DNA from: an uncultured Eubacterium sp.
Lineage (GTDB): Bacteria > Bacillota > Clostridia > Peptostreptococcales > Anaerovoracaceae
Direction: 5' to 3'
DNA: 18,746 nt
Assembly: GCA_937894585.1 (NCBI GenBank)
Contig: CALBGO010000019.1
Location: 1 to 18,746, forward strand
Position 1 is the first letter of the stretch. Each line of letters begins with the position of its first letter. Below are positions 6,706 through 13,807 of this stretch, one piece after another. The notes beneath the pieces were generated by a model. That model was not told the origin of the DNA. It saw only the letters and a program-made list of their open reading frames with translations, and ran no database searches. The position numbers were made by a program, and so were the translations under genes.

Positions 6706-6746
6706 ATCATCACCTCAACAGGTATTGTTGCCGGAAATCTTTCCCT

Positions 6747-7388
6747 TTATACAGTAATCTTATCCTTCATTTTCTCAAAGGTTTTATCGCCGATTCCGCT
6801 TACATTTTTCAGATCTTCTATAGAAGAAAATCTACCGTTTTCAGTCCTGTAAGCGATAATCTTCTCTGCTGTGGCAGGACCAACACCCGGAATCTCCTGC
6901 AAAGTCTCGCTGTCCGCAGAATTGATATTGACAAGACCGCTGCTGTCTTTACCCGAAGCTGTCTGCGGCATCAAAGACTGCTGCGCATCTTCAGAAGACG
7001 GTATTACAATCTTCTGACCGTCTGTTACAGCCTCCGCCTGATTGATTTGTTCAATAAAAGCGTCTTCTGTCAGTCCCCCAGCTTTTTCGATTACTTCGAA
7101 CACACGGGTTCCCTCTTTTACAGTATAGACCCCGGGATTCTTAACCTGTCCCCCGATATCCACATAAATCTGCGCTGCTGCGGTCTTTCCGTCAGACTCT
7201 GCCTCATCTCCGCTCTGTACTTCACTGGCAGGCAGCTGCCGGCTTATAAATTGTCCAGAAAAATCACTCTCCTTCTCTCTGAGAGCAAAAAACAAAGCAG
7301 CAACTATCACAATTGTTATAATTACTGCCGTTCTGAACACAAGCTTATGCTCTTTGAAATAACTCAGTGATAATTTCAACTTGTTCAT
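6747..7388 (-). CDS. comEA: ComEA family DNA-binding protein
   Basis: ComEA is a membrane-tethered receptor that binds incoming double-stranded DNA in natural transformation. The 213-residue product has a cytoplasmic N-terminus, a membrane anchor (17-37), an SLBB-type domain (about 73-130, IYVDIGGQVKNPGVYTV ... GQKIVIP), a Ser/Gln linker, and a tandem helix-hairpin-helix domain (150-213, NINSADSETLQEIPGVGPATAEKIIAYR shortened here to its key NINSA, IPGVGP and VSGIGDKT elements). The domain order and length are typical. AAGGGGAG precedes the ATG. No comEB or comEC is adjacent, which is unusual for an operon but common for scattered clostridial com genes. It is 41 bases upstream of the BofC-like gene and may be cotranscribed with spoIVB. 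Confidence 0.92.
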   Translation of the reverse strand: MNKLKLSLSYFKEHKLVFRTAVIITIVIVAALFFALREKESDFSGQFISRQLPASEVQSGDEAESDGKTAAAQIYVDIGGQVKNPGVYTVKEGTRVFEVIEKAGGLTEDAFIEQINQAEAVTDGQKIVIPSSEDAQQSLMPQTASGKDSSGLVNINSADSETLQEIPGVGPATAEKIIAYRTENGRFSSIEDLKNVSGIGDKTFEKMKDKITV

Positions 7389-7404
7389 TTTACTCCCCTT
7401 TCAA

Positions 7405-7446
7405 ACGGTATAGTCTAATCATACCGTCGGGTAAAAATTTAGTCAA
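7405..7446 (-). promoter_or_regulatory. comEA promoter with an overlapping operator-like palindrome
   Basis: A -35 TTGACT (7441-7446) and -10 TATGAT (7418-7423) are separated by exactly 17 bases, each five of six to consensus. The palindrome ACGGTAT-N9-ATACCGT (7405-7411 with 7421-7427) covers the -10 and the expected start site, a classic repressor position. As RNA it could also form a hairpin just before the ribosome binding site. Confidence 0.75.
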
Positions 7447-7493
7447 GCAAATACCACATTTTAATTCCAAATGTTGCGAATTAGCACCTTAGT

Positions 7494-8174
7494 TCAAGCT
7501 TTTTCGTGTAGAATTTTGTCGAAATTTATCGATTTCCTTTCTATTTCGATGTCATATCTTGCCGCGGAAAGTCCCGCAAACTCAGAAAAAGATGAAATCA
7601 CCTGCTCAGGACTCAAATTAGATGTACTTCCGCAGTCGAGCTTCATCAATAAGGTCAATTTTTCGCCATCTAAAACTTCGATATTTCTTATTTTGGGACG
7701 AATATCGACCTCCACCATTCTCTTTGTCTTTTTCTGCCGCTTCTGTGCCGTTATTCTCTCCTGAGAGAGATACCCGGAAAGAATCTTCGTGTATTTTTCA
7801 ATATCGTTGGCAATAGGAAAAACAACCGAATATTCCGCTTCACATGCAGAAGCCGCAAGAGATTTCATTTCCCGGGGAAAAACTGTACAGCTGAGGAGTT
7901 CAACTCCCTCCGGCATATATTTTACAATTCTTTCCATAATTTCTTTCGGCTCATAGTGTTCTTTGGTTTCCAGCTCCAAATATTCACAGCTACTGGTATA
8001 TCCCAAAGACAGAGGCTGCGCAAATCCCATCTTCGGATGAGGGTTAAACCCTTTCGAATACGCCATATCAATTCCGCACTTTTTGAATGTTCTTTTAAAC
8101 AGTCTCAGCATATCCAGATGAGAGGTATAGCGGATATATCCCTGCTTTGTAAATTTGATTACATATTTATTCAT
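7494..8174 (-). CDS. DUF2344 protein, radical-SAM partner (TIGR03936-type)
   Basis: A 226-residue cytoplasmic protein of the DUF2344/TIGR03936 family. The N-terminus YVIKFTKQGYIRYTSHLDML and the block YSKGFNPHPKMGFAQPLSLGYTS (quoted here only in part: FNPHPKMGFAQPL) are the family hallmarks. In Firmicutes it occurs as the partner, or fused C-terminal domain, of the TIGR03960 radical SAM protein encoded just upstream, with which it overlaps by 8 bases. The catalytic job of the pair is not established. The C-terminal third (about 150-226) is basic and less conserved. AGGAGG precedes the ATG. In many clostridia RNase G and rplU follow; here comEA does. Confidence 0.9.
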   Translation of the reverse strand: MNKYVIKFTKQGYIRYTSHLDMLRLFKRTFKKCGIDMAYSKGFNPHPKMGFAQPLSLGYTSSCEYLELETKEHYEPKEIMERIVKYMPEGVELLSCTVFPREMKSLAASACEAEYSVVFPIANDIEKYTKILSGYLSQERITAQKRQKKTKRMVEVDIRPKIRNIEVLDGEKLTLLMKLDCGSTSNLSPEQVISSFSEFAGLSAARYDIEIERKSINFDKILHEKA

Positions 8175-10014
8175 AAATACCTCCTGACCTGCACTCTGTG
8201 CGTCTGTTGATGCCGCATCCTGCGCATCCGTATCTGCAGTCCGCCGTTATGCTGCCTGCCTGCGCCTTTTCGGCTTCGGAAACCAGAAAATCCCTCAATA
8301 TGGAAGAATCTATGATATCCCACGGCAGAATTTCATCGTAACTGCGGCTGCGTGTTGTATAAAAATCTATATCTGTGCCGCTTTCTTCTATGGCTTTCCG
8401 CCATTTTTCAAGACTGAAATGTTCTGACCAGCCGTCCAGACGGCATCCATTTTTATGGGCGGAAACAAGCAGACCGGAAAGTCTTCTGTCTCCCCTTGCA
8501 AAAACCGCTTCCAGTGTGCTGACAGCATCGTCATGATAATTAAAGGTAACTTTCTTCAGAGGTTTTAATTTTGCCGTCAGATAATTATGTTTTCTTGTAA
8601 ATTCTTCTGTCGTATTCTGAGACACCCACTGGAAAGGTGTATGAGCCTTCGGCACAAAATTGGAAACGCTGACGGTTACATGAAAGCGTCCGCCTCTTCC
8701 CGAGTTCTTGTGAATCTCCGTGATTCTTTCTGCAATCTCGGCAATACCATCCAGGTCTTCATCCGTTTCTGTCGGAAGCCCGATCATAAAATACAGTTTA
8801 ATATGATTCCACCCAAGCTCGATTGCCTGCTCCACAGCATCATAAATATCCTTTTCTGTAATTCCTTTATTGATAACATCACGCAGACGCTGAGTTCCCG
8901 CTTCAGGTGCGAAAGTAAGACCGGACTTTTTATACCCTTGAATTTCCTCCAGAACTTTGAATGAGAAGCTGTCAAGACGCAGCGAAGGCAGAGAAAGGGA
9001 TACATTCTTCTGTTTGCATTTTCCCATCAGCTCTACCGCAAGAGGTTCAAAGGCAGAATAATCGCTGGTGGACAGAGACAGCAGGGACAGCTCTTCATGT
9101 CCTGTATTTGCAAGCTGTTTCATAGCGATATCCATAATTTTATCTTTTGAGCGTTCTCTGACAGGTCTGTAAATCATACCTGCCTGACAAAAACGGCAGC
9201 CTCTTGTACAACCTCTGAAAGTTTCCACCACTGCTCTGTCGTGTACCGTTTCAATCAGGGGAACCATCGGTTCTGTCGGAAAATCTATGTTCTCAATATC
9301 ATCGATAATACAGCGCTCCACGCGATTAGGCGCGCCTTCAAAATTCTTCTCGTATGCTTTTACCGTTCCGTCTTCGTGATAAGAAACATCATAAAACGAC
9401 GGAATATATACACCGGTATCTCCCGCAATTTCTTCAAAGAAGGCTCTTTTGCCGATTCCCCGCCTTTTTGCCTCTCTGTATTTTTCAAGAAGCAGAGGTA
9501 AGCTTTCTTCCCCGTCTCCGATCAGGAAAATATCGACAAACGCGGCAAGAGGTTCCGGATTATATGCGCATGGGCCGCCTGCCACGATAATAGGATCCTC
9601 TTCCGTTCTCTCAGATGATAAAAGAGCAATGCCGGAAAGTTCCATCATATTGAGAATTTCCGTAAAAGACATCTCGTACTGCAGTGTGAAACCGAAAAAA
9701 TCCATTTCTTTTACCGGCGTTTTGGTTTCCAGCGTATACAAAGGAAGTCCTTCCTCTCTCATCAGCGCTTCCATATCCGGCGCCGGTGCAAAGACTCTTT
9801 CGCATGCGATTTTATCCCGGCTGTTTAAAACATGATATAAAATCTGCAGTCCCATATAGGACATACCGATTTCATATAAATCCGGAAATGCAAATGCAAA
9901 TCTTACCTCCGCATCCTCCGGTTTTTTCTTTACAATATTGATTTCATTACCGATATATCTTGCAGGTTTCTCCACCTGCTTCAGTAAATGATTCAGCTTG
10001 GAATTCAAATTCAT
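8167..10014 (-). CDS. B12-binding-like radical SAM protein (TIGR03960-type)
   Basis: A 615-residue cytoplasmic enzyme. The N-terminal 200 residues have a Rossmann-like cobalamin-binding-type fold (PDLYEIGMSYMGLQILYHVL; AGGPCAYNPEP; FLIGDGEE), although no DxHxxG motif for base-off B12 is seen. The radical SAM core follows, with its [4Fe-4S] cysteines in CTRGCRFC (269, 273, 276). A C-terminal cluster of cysteines (about 594-609, CRYGCAGCG ... C) suggests a second metal site. Together with the DUF2344 partner it forms a widespread pair of unknown substrate; RNA or ribosome modification has been suggested only from context. The start MNLNSKLNHLL matches the family; its Shine-Dalgarno (GGCGGAG) is unusually close, 2 bases before the ATG. 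Confidence 0.92.
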   Translation of the reverse strand: MNLNSKLNHLLKQVEKPARYIGNEINIVKKKPEDAEVRFAFAFPDLYEIGMSYMGLQILYHVLNSRDKIACERVFAPAPDMEALMREEGLPLYTLETKTPVKEMDFFGFTLQYEMSFTEILNMMELSGIALLSSERTEEDPIIVAGGPCAYNPEPLAAFVDIFLIGDGEESLPLLLEKYREAKRRGIGKRAFFEEIAGDTGVYIPSFYDVSYHEDGTVKAYEKNFEGAPNRVERCIIDDIENIDFPTEPMVPLIETVHDRAVVETFRGCTRGCRFCQAGMIYRPVRERSKDKIMDIAMKQLANTGHEELSLLSLSTSDYSAFEPLAVELMGKCKQKNVSLSLPSLRLDSFSFKVLEEIQGYKKSGLTFAPEAGTQRLRDVINKGITEKDIYDAVEQAIELGWNHIKLYFMIGLPTETDEDLDGIAEIAERITEIHKNSGRGGRFHVTVSVSNFVPKAHTPFQWVSQNTTEEFTRKHNYLTAKLKPLKKVTFNYHDDAVSTLEAVFARGDRRLSGLLVSAHKNGCRLDGWSEHFSLEKWRKAIEESGTDIDFYTTRSRSYDEILPWDIIDSSILRDFLVSEAEKAQAGSITADCRYGCAGCGINRRTECRSGGIYE

Positions 10015-10034
10015 TTCTCCGCCTTTCCGTTATT

Positions 10035-10064
10035 TTTATATAAGTTCAGTTTTCTGAAAGTCAG
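10035..10064 (-). promoter_or_regulatory. Putative promoter of the radical SAM/DUF2344 operon
   Basis: A -10 TATAAA (10035-10040) lies 18 bases from a -35-like CTGACT (10059-10064). The gap between the HD-domain gene and this operon is 79 bases and no terminator is obvious, so read-through is also possible. Confidence 0.45.
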
Positions 10065-10093
10065 CTGTAACCGGTTCTGATTTTCGCTACTTC

Positions 10094-10636
10094 CTATTCC
10101 GAAGTATTATGCGCAGAAAACAGGTTGTCCACCGTTTCTCCTATTGCTTTTTCTATCCTATCCAAAAGCGCCTTGGTTTCTTTCTTTTTCAAAAGAAGTC
10201 TGCTGCGGATTTTCTCATCCTGAGGCGCCTTATTCATGATATATTCAAACCGTTTGTCAAGACCTGCGTATTGCCCTTCAATAACAAGCCTGTCCCCTAA
10301 ACAGACAAGGTCTGTTTCATTGAGATTCTCAAAGGAATTGAAATCATAAAACATATGCACCCGGACAATATCAGCTTCTGCCTGATACCCAAAGCTTTCC
10401 AGTATCTTAGCGCCTTCTTCCCCGTGGTTTTCCAAAGTTCTGGCAATATCATGAGAAAGCCCCGCTCCCCTGATTAAATCCAGATCCAGATTAAAACCGT
10501 GATTATTTAATCTCCGTCCGATTTCCACTGCCGTATGGCTGACCGCACTGCAGTGGGCGATGACATGAGGAGGAGTGCTGCAGATTTTGTAAAGTTTCTC
10601 ACATTCCTTTTCAGTAATTCTTTTCTCCATAAACAT
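10094..10636 (-). CDS. HD-domain phosphohydrolase-like protein
   Basis: The 180-residue product has the HD metal site: His28 (VIAHCSAVS), the His62-Asp63 doublet in GLSHDIAR, and a later Asp115 in CLGDRL. The strings DLDLIRGAGLSHDIART and ADIVRVHMFYDF resemble HD proteins that elsewhere are fused or linked to MobA-like nucleotidyltransferases, rather than YqeK, which would be the expected HD protein near obgE. The substrate is unknown, perhaps a nucleotide or phosphomonoester. The open frame extends to a GTG at 10684; I chose the ATG at 10636, which has AAGG 6 bases upstream (a second ATG at 10630 is possible). No clear promoter precedes it; the repeats lie in that gap. Confidence 0.85.
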   Translation of the reverse strand: MFMEKRITEKECEKLYKICSTPPHVIAHCSAVSHTAVEIGRRLNNHGFNLDLDLIRGAGLSHDIARTLENHGEEGAKILESFGYQAEADIVRVHMFYDFNSFENLNETDLVCLGDRLVIEGQYAGLDKRFEYIMNKAPQDEKIRSRLLLKKKETKALLDRIEKAIGETVDNLFSAHNTSE

Positions 10637-10704
10637 ATCCCGCCTTCCCTGCAGACGATACTGCATAAAATAGTTAAAACTCACGGCAACGCCGCAAAAA
10701 TTAC

Positions 10705-10779
10705 AATCACAAAGTATGTTTCAATGTTCTCTCAGGCGTCAAAATCTTTGATTTTGTTTACGCCGTGAGGTTATTATAA
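10705..10779. repeat. 75-bp repeat, copy 1, with internal palindrome
   Basis: It matches copy 2 at 10803-10877 except for four substitutions, offset exactly 98 bases. The core is a long imperfect hairpin: CTCAGGCGT + CAAAATC (10731-10746), loop TTT, GATTTTG, then ACGCC and TGAG (to 10769). It ends in TTATTATAA. It encodes nothing evident. Confidence 0.85.
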
Positions 10780-10802
10780 TACGCCGTTTCCTTTGAACAC
10801 AT

Positions 10803-10877
10803 AATCACAAGGCGTGTTTCAATGTTCTCTCAAGCGTCAAAATCTTTGATTTTGTTTACGCCGTGAGGTTATTATAA
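10803..10877. repeat. 75-bp repeat, copy 2, overlapping the end of the LytM-like gene
   Basis: It is about 95% identical to copy 1. A G-to-A change at 10833 breaks one pair of the outer stem. Its end supplies the last Leu codon and the TAA stop of the gene at 10872-11381. The 23 bases between the copies are not repeated beyond copy 2. Confidence 0.85.
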
Positions 10878-11381
10878 CACATCTTCCCGCAGTTCGTAGA
10901 AAAAATCTTTCCCGCAGTTTGTATCGTAGCTTCCTATGATCTCGCCCCGCTGCACTCTCTCCGACTCTACAACTCCGATATCGCAAAGCTGACCATAGAC
11001 AGAAACCGCATTATCATGCCTGATTTCAATATAAAGCCCCCGAACCTTATCCCTGCCGGACGCCACCACCATACCGCCGGCTGCCGCATGGACCTGTTTT
11101 ACCGATTCGGAAGATTTTTCATCGATAGGCTCACAGTACAGTGTTCTGCTGTTAGCCTCAGTAATGGCAGCTGCCATTTTTTCTGGTACGGCAAAAAGTT
11201 TCGACGATAAAACAGCTCCAAAATCCATAACTTCTTCGGTTGTCATCCGGCGCATCATTACATCCACTGCTTCTTCTCGACAGCTTACAATCTTGGGATT
11301 ACTGCTTTTCCCGCAAAAAGTAAATACCGTTATAATAATCAGGCATACCGCCGTCTGCATCATCAGTTTATTCTTCTTCAT
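10872..11381 (-). CDS. Degenerate M23/LytM-like membrane protein (SpoIIQ/SpoIVFA-like)
   Basis: A 169-residue protein with a membrane segment (8-23), a helical stalk (33-95) and a shortened LytM-type domain (96-169). The domain shows family landmarks: VHAAAGGMVVASG, LYIEIRHDNAVSVYG, then RVQRGEIIGSYD. The metal ligands of active M23 peptidases are missing: the HxG...D segment is absent, YGHL is YGQL (131), and the final HxH is replaced in FFYELRED. Inactive LytM domains of this sort occur in SpoIVFA and SpoIIQ, which fits a nearby sporulation cluster, but the match is too weak for a gene name. The C-terminus is short, ending where repeat copy 2 begins. Its GAGGTGAT ribosome binding site lies in a perfect hairpin. 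Confidence 0.75.
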   Translation of the reverse strand: MKKNKLMMQTAVCLIIITVFTFCGKSSNPKIVSCREEAVDVMMRRMTTEEVMDFGAVLSSKLFAVPEKMAAAITEANSRTLYCEPIDEKSSESVKQVHAAAGGMVVASGRDKVRGLYIEIRHDNAVSVYGQLCDIGVVESERVQRGEIIGSYDTNCGKDFFYELREDVL

Positions 11382-11383
11382 AA

Positions 11384-11422
11384 AATCACCTCTGTATAAT
11401 AGAATATTATACAGAGGTGATT
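11384..11422 (-). promoter_or_regulatory. Perfect 17-bp hairpin masking the ribosome binding site of the LytM-like gene
   Basis: AATCACCTCTGTATAAT (11384-11400) and its exact complement (11406-11422) flank a 5-base loop. On the minus strand the 3' arm contains AGAGGTGATT, the Shine-Dalgarno just before the ATG at 11381, so it would be paired in the RNA. The hairpin also lies 13 bases past the obgE stop; no U-tract follows beyond TTTT. Confidence 0.8.
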
Positions 11423-11434
11423 AATATAACCTAT

Positions 11435-12727
11435 TTAATATTCATCCCAGTACTCGAACTCATAATCGTCAATACGAATAATATCGCCTTCCTGCAGCCC
11501 CATTTCAAGAAGCTTTTCAATAGCGCCTTTTTTCTCTATATATTTATACAGATAACGAAGAGAGCCCATGTCATTAAAGTTTGTGGAATCGAAAATTTTC
11601 TGCAGTTGTTTTCCTCTGAGAACATAGACATTTCCCTCTTTTTCCGCATAAACTTCTTTGAAATCAGGATCTTTATCATCATTTTCAAAGTCAAAGTATT
11701 CGTAATCGTCTTCTTCCTGCGGATTCTCCGCTGCCTTCCGCAGTTCTTCCGCCGCCGCAGCCATCAGCTCCGGAACACCGATATTGATCGGGGCACAAAT
11801 CGGAAATACCCGGTATCCCTTTTCTTCCACATATTCTTTAAAAGAAATATACTGCGGATCATCTTCATCTATCATATCGGTTTTATTTGCCGCAACCAGC
11901 ATCGGTTTGGCTGCAACTCTCTCACTGTACATTGCCAGTTCGTTATTTATCTTATCAAAGTCTTCAATAGGATCTCTGCCTTCGCTGCCGGAAACATCTA
12001 CCACATGAATCAGAACTTTGGTTCTTTCAATGTGCTTAAGAAATTTCAGTCCCAGTCCCAGACCTTTATGCGCGCCTTCAATGATACCCGCAATATCCGC
12101 CATCACAAAACTTGTGTCAAAAACCTGCACTACACCTAGATTCGGTGTAATCGTTGTAAAATGATAGTTTTCAATTTTCGGGCGAGCGCTTGTCGCAGTT
12201 GCCAGCAAGCTGGATTTTCCTACATTGGGAAATCCCACAAGACCGACATCTGCAATCATCTTCATTTCCAGTATAATACTTCTTTCCTTTGCAAAACCGC
12301 CTGCTTCCGCAAAATTAGGTGCCTGACGCACGGAATTTTTAAAATTGGTATTTCCTTTACCGCCTTTTCCACCTTTTGCCGCAACAAAGCTTTCGCCATC
12401 CTCGACCAGATCTTTCATCACAAAACCGGTTTCTTCGTCAATCACGACGGTTCCCATCGGCACTTTAATAATCAAATCCTGTCCGTTTTTACCGAATTTC
12501 TTTTTCTTCATTCCGTCCTGACCGTTCTCGGCTTCATATTTTCTTTTATAACGGAAGTCCATCAATGTTCGCAGATTTCTGTCTGCCTGAAAGATGACAT
12601 CTCCGCCTTTGCCGCCGTCACCGCCGTCGGGACCGCCTTCCGGTACAAAAGGTTCTCTTCGGAAAGAAACGCAGCCGTTGCCGCCTTTTCCTGATTTTAT
12701 AAATATTTTGGCTCTATCTACAAACAT
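11435..12727 (-). CDS. obgE: GTPase ObgE/CgtA (Spo0B-associated GTP-binding protein)
   Basis: Obg is an essential ribosome-associated GTPase acting in 50S assembly, stress response and, in Bacillus, sporulation. The 430-residue product has the Gly-rich Obg fold (1-158, GGxGG repeats), the G domain with GFPNVGKS (G1), TTITPNLG (switch I), DIAGIIEGA (G3), NKTD (G4) and an SAP-type G5 region, then an acidic linker (EEDDYEYFDFENDD) and the C-terminal OCT domain (about 360-425). All nucleotide-binding motifs are intact. AAGGAGG precedes the ATG. Although rpmA lies just upstream, a terminator and a separate promoter divide them. The acidic, Tyr-rich linker and end (YEFEYWDEY) are noteworthy but not unusual in clostridia. 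Confidence 0.97.
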   Translation of the reverse strand: MFVDRAKIFIKSGKGGNGCVSFRREPFVPEGGPDGGDGGKGGDVIFQADRNLRTLMDFRYKRKYEAENGQDGMKKKKFGKNGQDLIIKVPMGTVVIDEETGFVMKDLVEDGESFVAAKGGKGGKGNTNFKNSVRQAPNFAEAGGFAKERSIILEMKMIADVGLVGFPNVGKSSLLATATSARPKIENYHFTTITPNLGVVQVFDTSFVMADIAGIIEGAHKGLGLGLKFLKHIERTKVLIHVVDVSGSEGRDPIEDFDKINNELAMYSERVAAKPMLVAANKTDMIDEDDPQYISFKEYVEEKGYRVFPICAPINIGVPELMAAAAEELRKAAENPQEEDDYEYFDFENDDKDPDFKEVYAEKEGNVYVLRGKQLQKIFDSTNFNDMGSLRYLYKYIEKKGAIEKLLEMGLQEGDIIRIDDYEFEYWDEY

Positions 12728-12747
12728 GACGAAACCTCCTTGTCTTT

Positions 12748-12776
12748 ATTATACGCAATTTATGAAAAGACATAAA
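12748..12776 (-). promoter_or_regulatory. Promoter of obgE
   Basis: A perfect TATAAT (12748-12753) is spaced 17 bases from a TTTATG (12771-12776), a weak -35. It lies between the rpmA terminator and the obgE ribosome binding site. Confidence 0.65.
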
Positions 12777-12829
12777 TCACTTTCTCAAAACACGCGGAAT
12801 ATATTACGAAAAGAATACTTCCGCTTTCA

Positions 12830-12860
12830 AGAAGAAAAGCCCCTAAAAACTTAGGGGCTC
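12830..12860 (-). terminator. Rho-independent terminator of rplU-rpmA
   Basis: AGCCCCTAA (12838-12846) pairs perfectly with TTAGGGGCT (12851-12859) with a 4-base loop. On the minus strand TTTTCTTCTT follows. It sits about 65 bases after the rpmA stop. Confidence 0.9.
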
Positions 12861-12925
12861 AACATTTTTATGCTCTCATTTGACAAACTCGAACTTTTCG
12901 AAAACTAAGCTTCCTTCGGCTGTGT

Positions 12926-13186
12926 TTACGCCTCTTTCGGATATACGCTTACCTGCTTACGAGTCTTATCTTTTCTTTCGAACTTAACGGTACCTTCGAT
13001 CTTAGCGAATAATGTATCATCTCCGCCGATGCCTACATTGCTGCCAGGATGGAATTTAGTACCTCTCTGTCTAACCAGAATGCTGCCGGCGCTTACAAAC
13101 TGACCGTCACCTCTCTTGACACCAAGACGTTTCGACTCGGAGTCACGACCGTTCTTAGAGCTACCTACACCTTTCTTACTTGCCAT
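12926..13186 (-). CDS. rpmA: 50S ribosomal protein L27, without N-terminal extension
   Basis: L27 reaches the peptidyl-transferase centre with its N-terminus. The 86-residue product has the conserved body (KKGVGSSKNGRDSESKRLG, then FHPGSNVGIGGDDTLFAKIEGTVKFERK split across 45-72). It starts MASKKG directly; most Firmicutes L27 has about nine extra residues ending QFFA, removed by the Prp protease. Upstream in-frame codons (GGA GGT GTC TGG TCT) cannot encode that extension, and AAGGAGG lies just before the ATG. No prp (ysxB) gene sits in the 40-base gap to rplU, where it normally is. It is the second gene of rplU-rpmA and is followed by a terminator. Confidence 0.95.
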   Translation of the reverse strand: MASKKGVGSSKNGRDSESKRLGVKRGDGQFVSAGSILVRQRGTKFHPGSNVGIGGDDTLFAKIEGTVKFERKDKTRKQVSVYPKEA

Positions 13187-13226
13187 AGACCAGACACCTC
13201 CTTACTCTTTCGTGGCTATTGGTAAA

Positions 13227-13709
13227 TTACTTCGCTGCTTCGATAGTCTCGATGATGACAGCTTTTGTTGCTTTTTCGTCAACTTCGATACCATGTTCTT
13301 TTGCGTAAGCAATCAGTTCATCTTTTTTCATAGAAGCGGAAACTTTTTTAGCTTCAGCTGCTTCTTCCTTTGCAGGAGCTTCTTTTACAGGAGCTGCCTT
13401 GCCGTCTAAGGATTCAATCTTAACCATTGTGTATGGCTGTCTGTGACCCTGTTTCTTTCTGTAGTCTTTCTTAGCTTTGTACTTGAAAATGATTACTTTC
13501 TTTCCTTTGCCGTTTTCTACAACTTCACCTGCTACTGCTGCACCTTCTACATACGGCGCACCTACCTTCAGGTCTCCTTCTCCGGCTAAAACCAGTACCT
13601 TGTCAAAGGATACTTTGTCTCCGGCTTCTGCATTCAGCTTTTCAACTGTAATTACATCGCCTTCCTGTACTCTGTACTGCTTTCCGCCTGTTTCAATTAC
13701 TGCGTACAT
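13227..13709 (-). CDS. rplU: 50S ribosomal protein L21 with an extra C-terminal HeH/SAP-like domain
   Basis: Residues 1-103 are standard L21 (MYAVIETGGKQYRVQEGD; KYKAKKDYRKKQGHRQPYT), a 23S rRNA-binding protein of the large subunit. The chain then continues for 57 residues: a low-complexity Ala/Lys/Glu linker (104-124) and a small helical domain (125-159) with the pattern MKKDELIAYAKEHGIEV, then TKAVIIETIEA. That spacing resembles SAP/HeH or Rho-N-type nucleic-acid-binding domains. Plain L21 is about 103 residues. Such tails occur in some clostridial L21 proteins, but their role is unknown. GGAGG precedes the ATG. It is the first gene of the operon, behind a strong promoter and a leader of roughly 90 bases. 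Confidence 0.95.
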   Translation of the reverse strand: MYAVIETGGKQYRVQEGDVITVEKLNAEAGDKVSFDKVLVLAGEGDLKVGAPYVEGAAVAGEVVENGKGKKVIIFKYKAKKDYRKKQGHRQPYTMVKIESLDGKAAPVKEAPAKEEAAEAKKVSASMKKDELIAYAKEHGIEVDEKATKAVIIETIEAAK

Positions 13710-13807
13710 ATTGTTTCTTACCTCCTCTATCCAGTCTCGCCTTCTTGGGTAGCGTCGAATGCGCTTTGCACAAAAATAAAACCCTTTCCGAGCGGTCTAA
13801 CTCAATC
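13710..13807 (-). promoter_or_regulatory. 5' leader of rplU
   Basis: About 90 transcribed bases precede the rplU start. They include a short AGCG-N7-CGCT stem (about 13749-13763) and a T-run. Ribosomal-protein operons in Firmicutes often carry an autoregulatory leader at this position (the L21 leader), but I cannot fold this one to a known model by eye. Confidence 0.4.

Noticed and set aside
7517..7523. TGTCGAA, a Spo0A-box-like heptamer
   Set aside because: It lies inside the end of the DUF2344 gene, about 130 bases from comEA. A 7-base match is expected a couple of times by chance in this window on two strands.
10705..10877. CRISPR array
   Set aside because: Only two copies, a 75-bp unit, and no cas genes or regular spacers.
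12920..12935. GGCGTAAACA shared by the rpmA end and the 75-bp repeat
   Set aside because: Only 10 bases, and in rpmA it encodes the conserved C-terminus and stop; coincidence is adequate.
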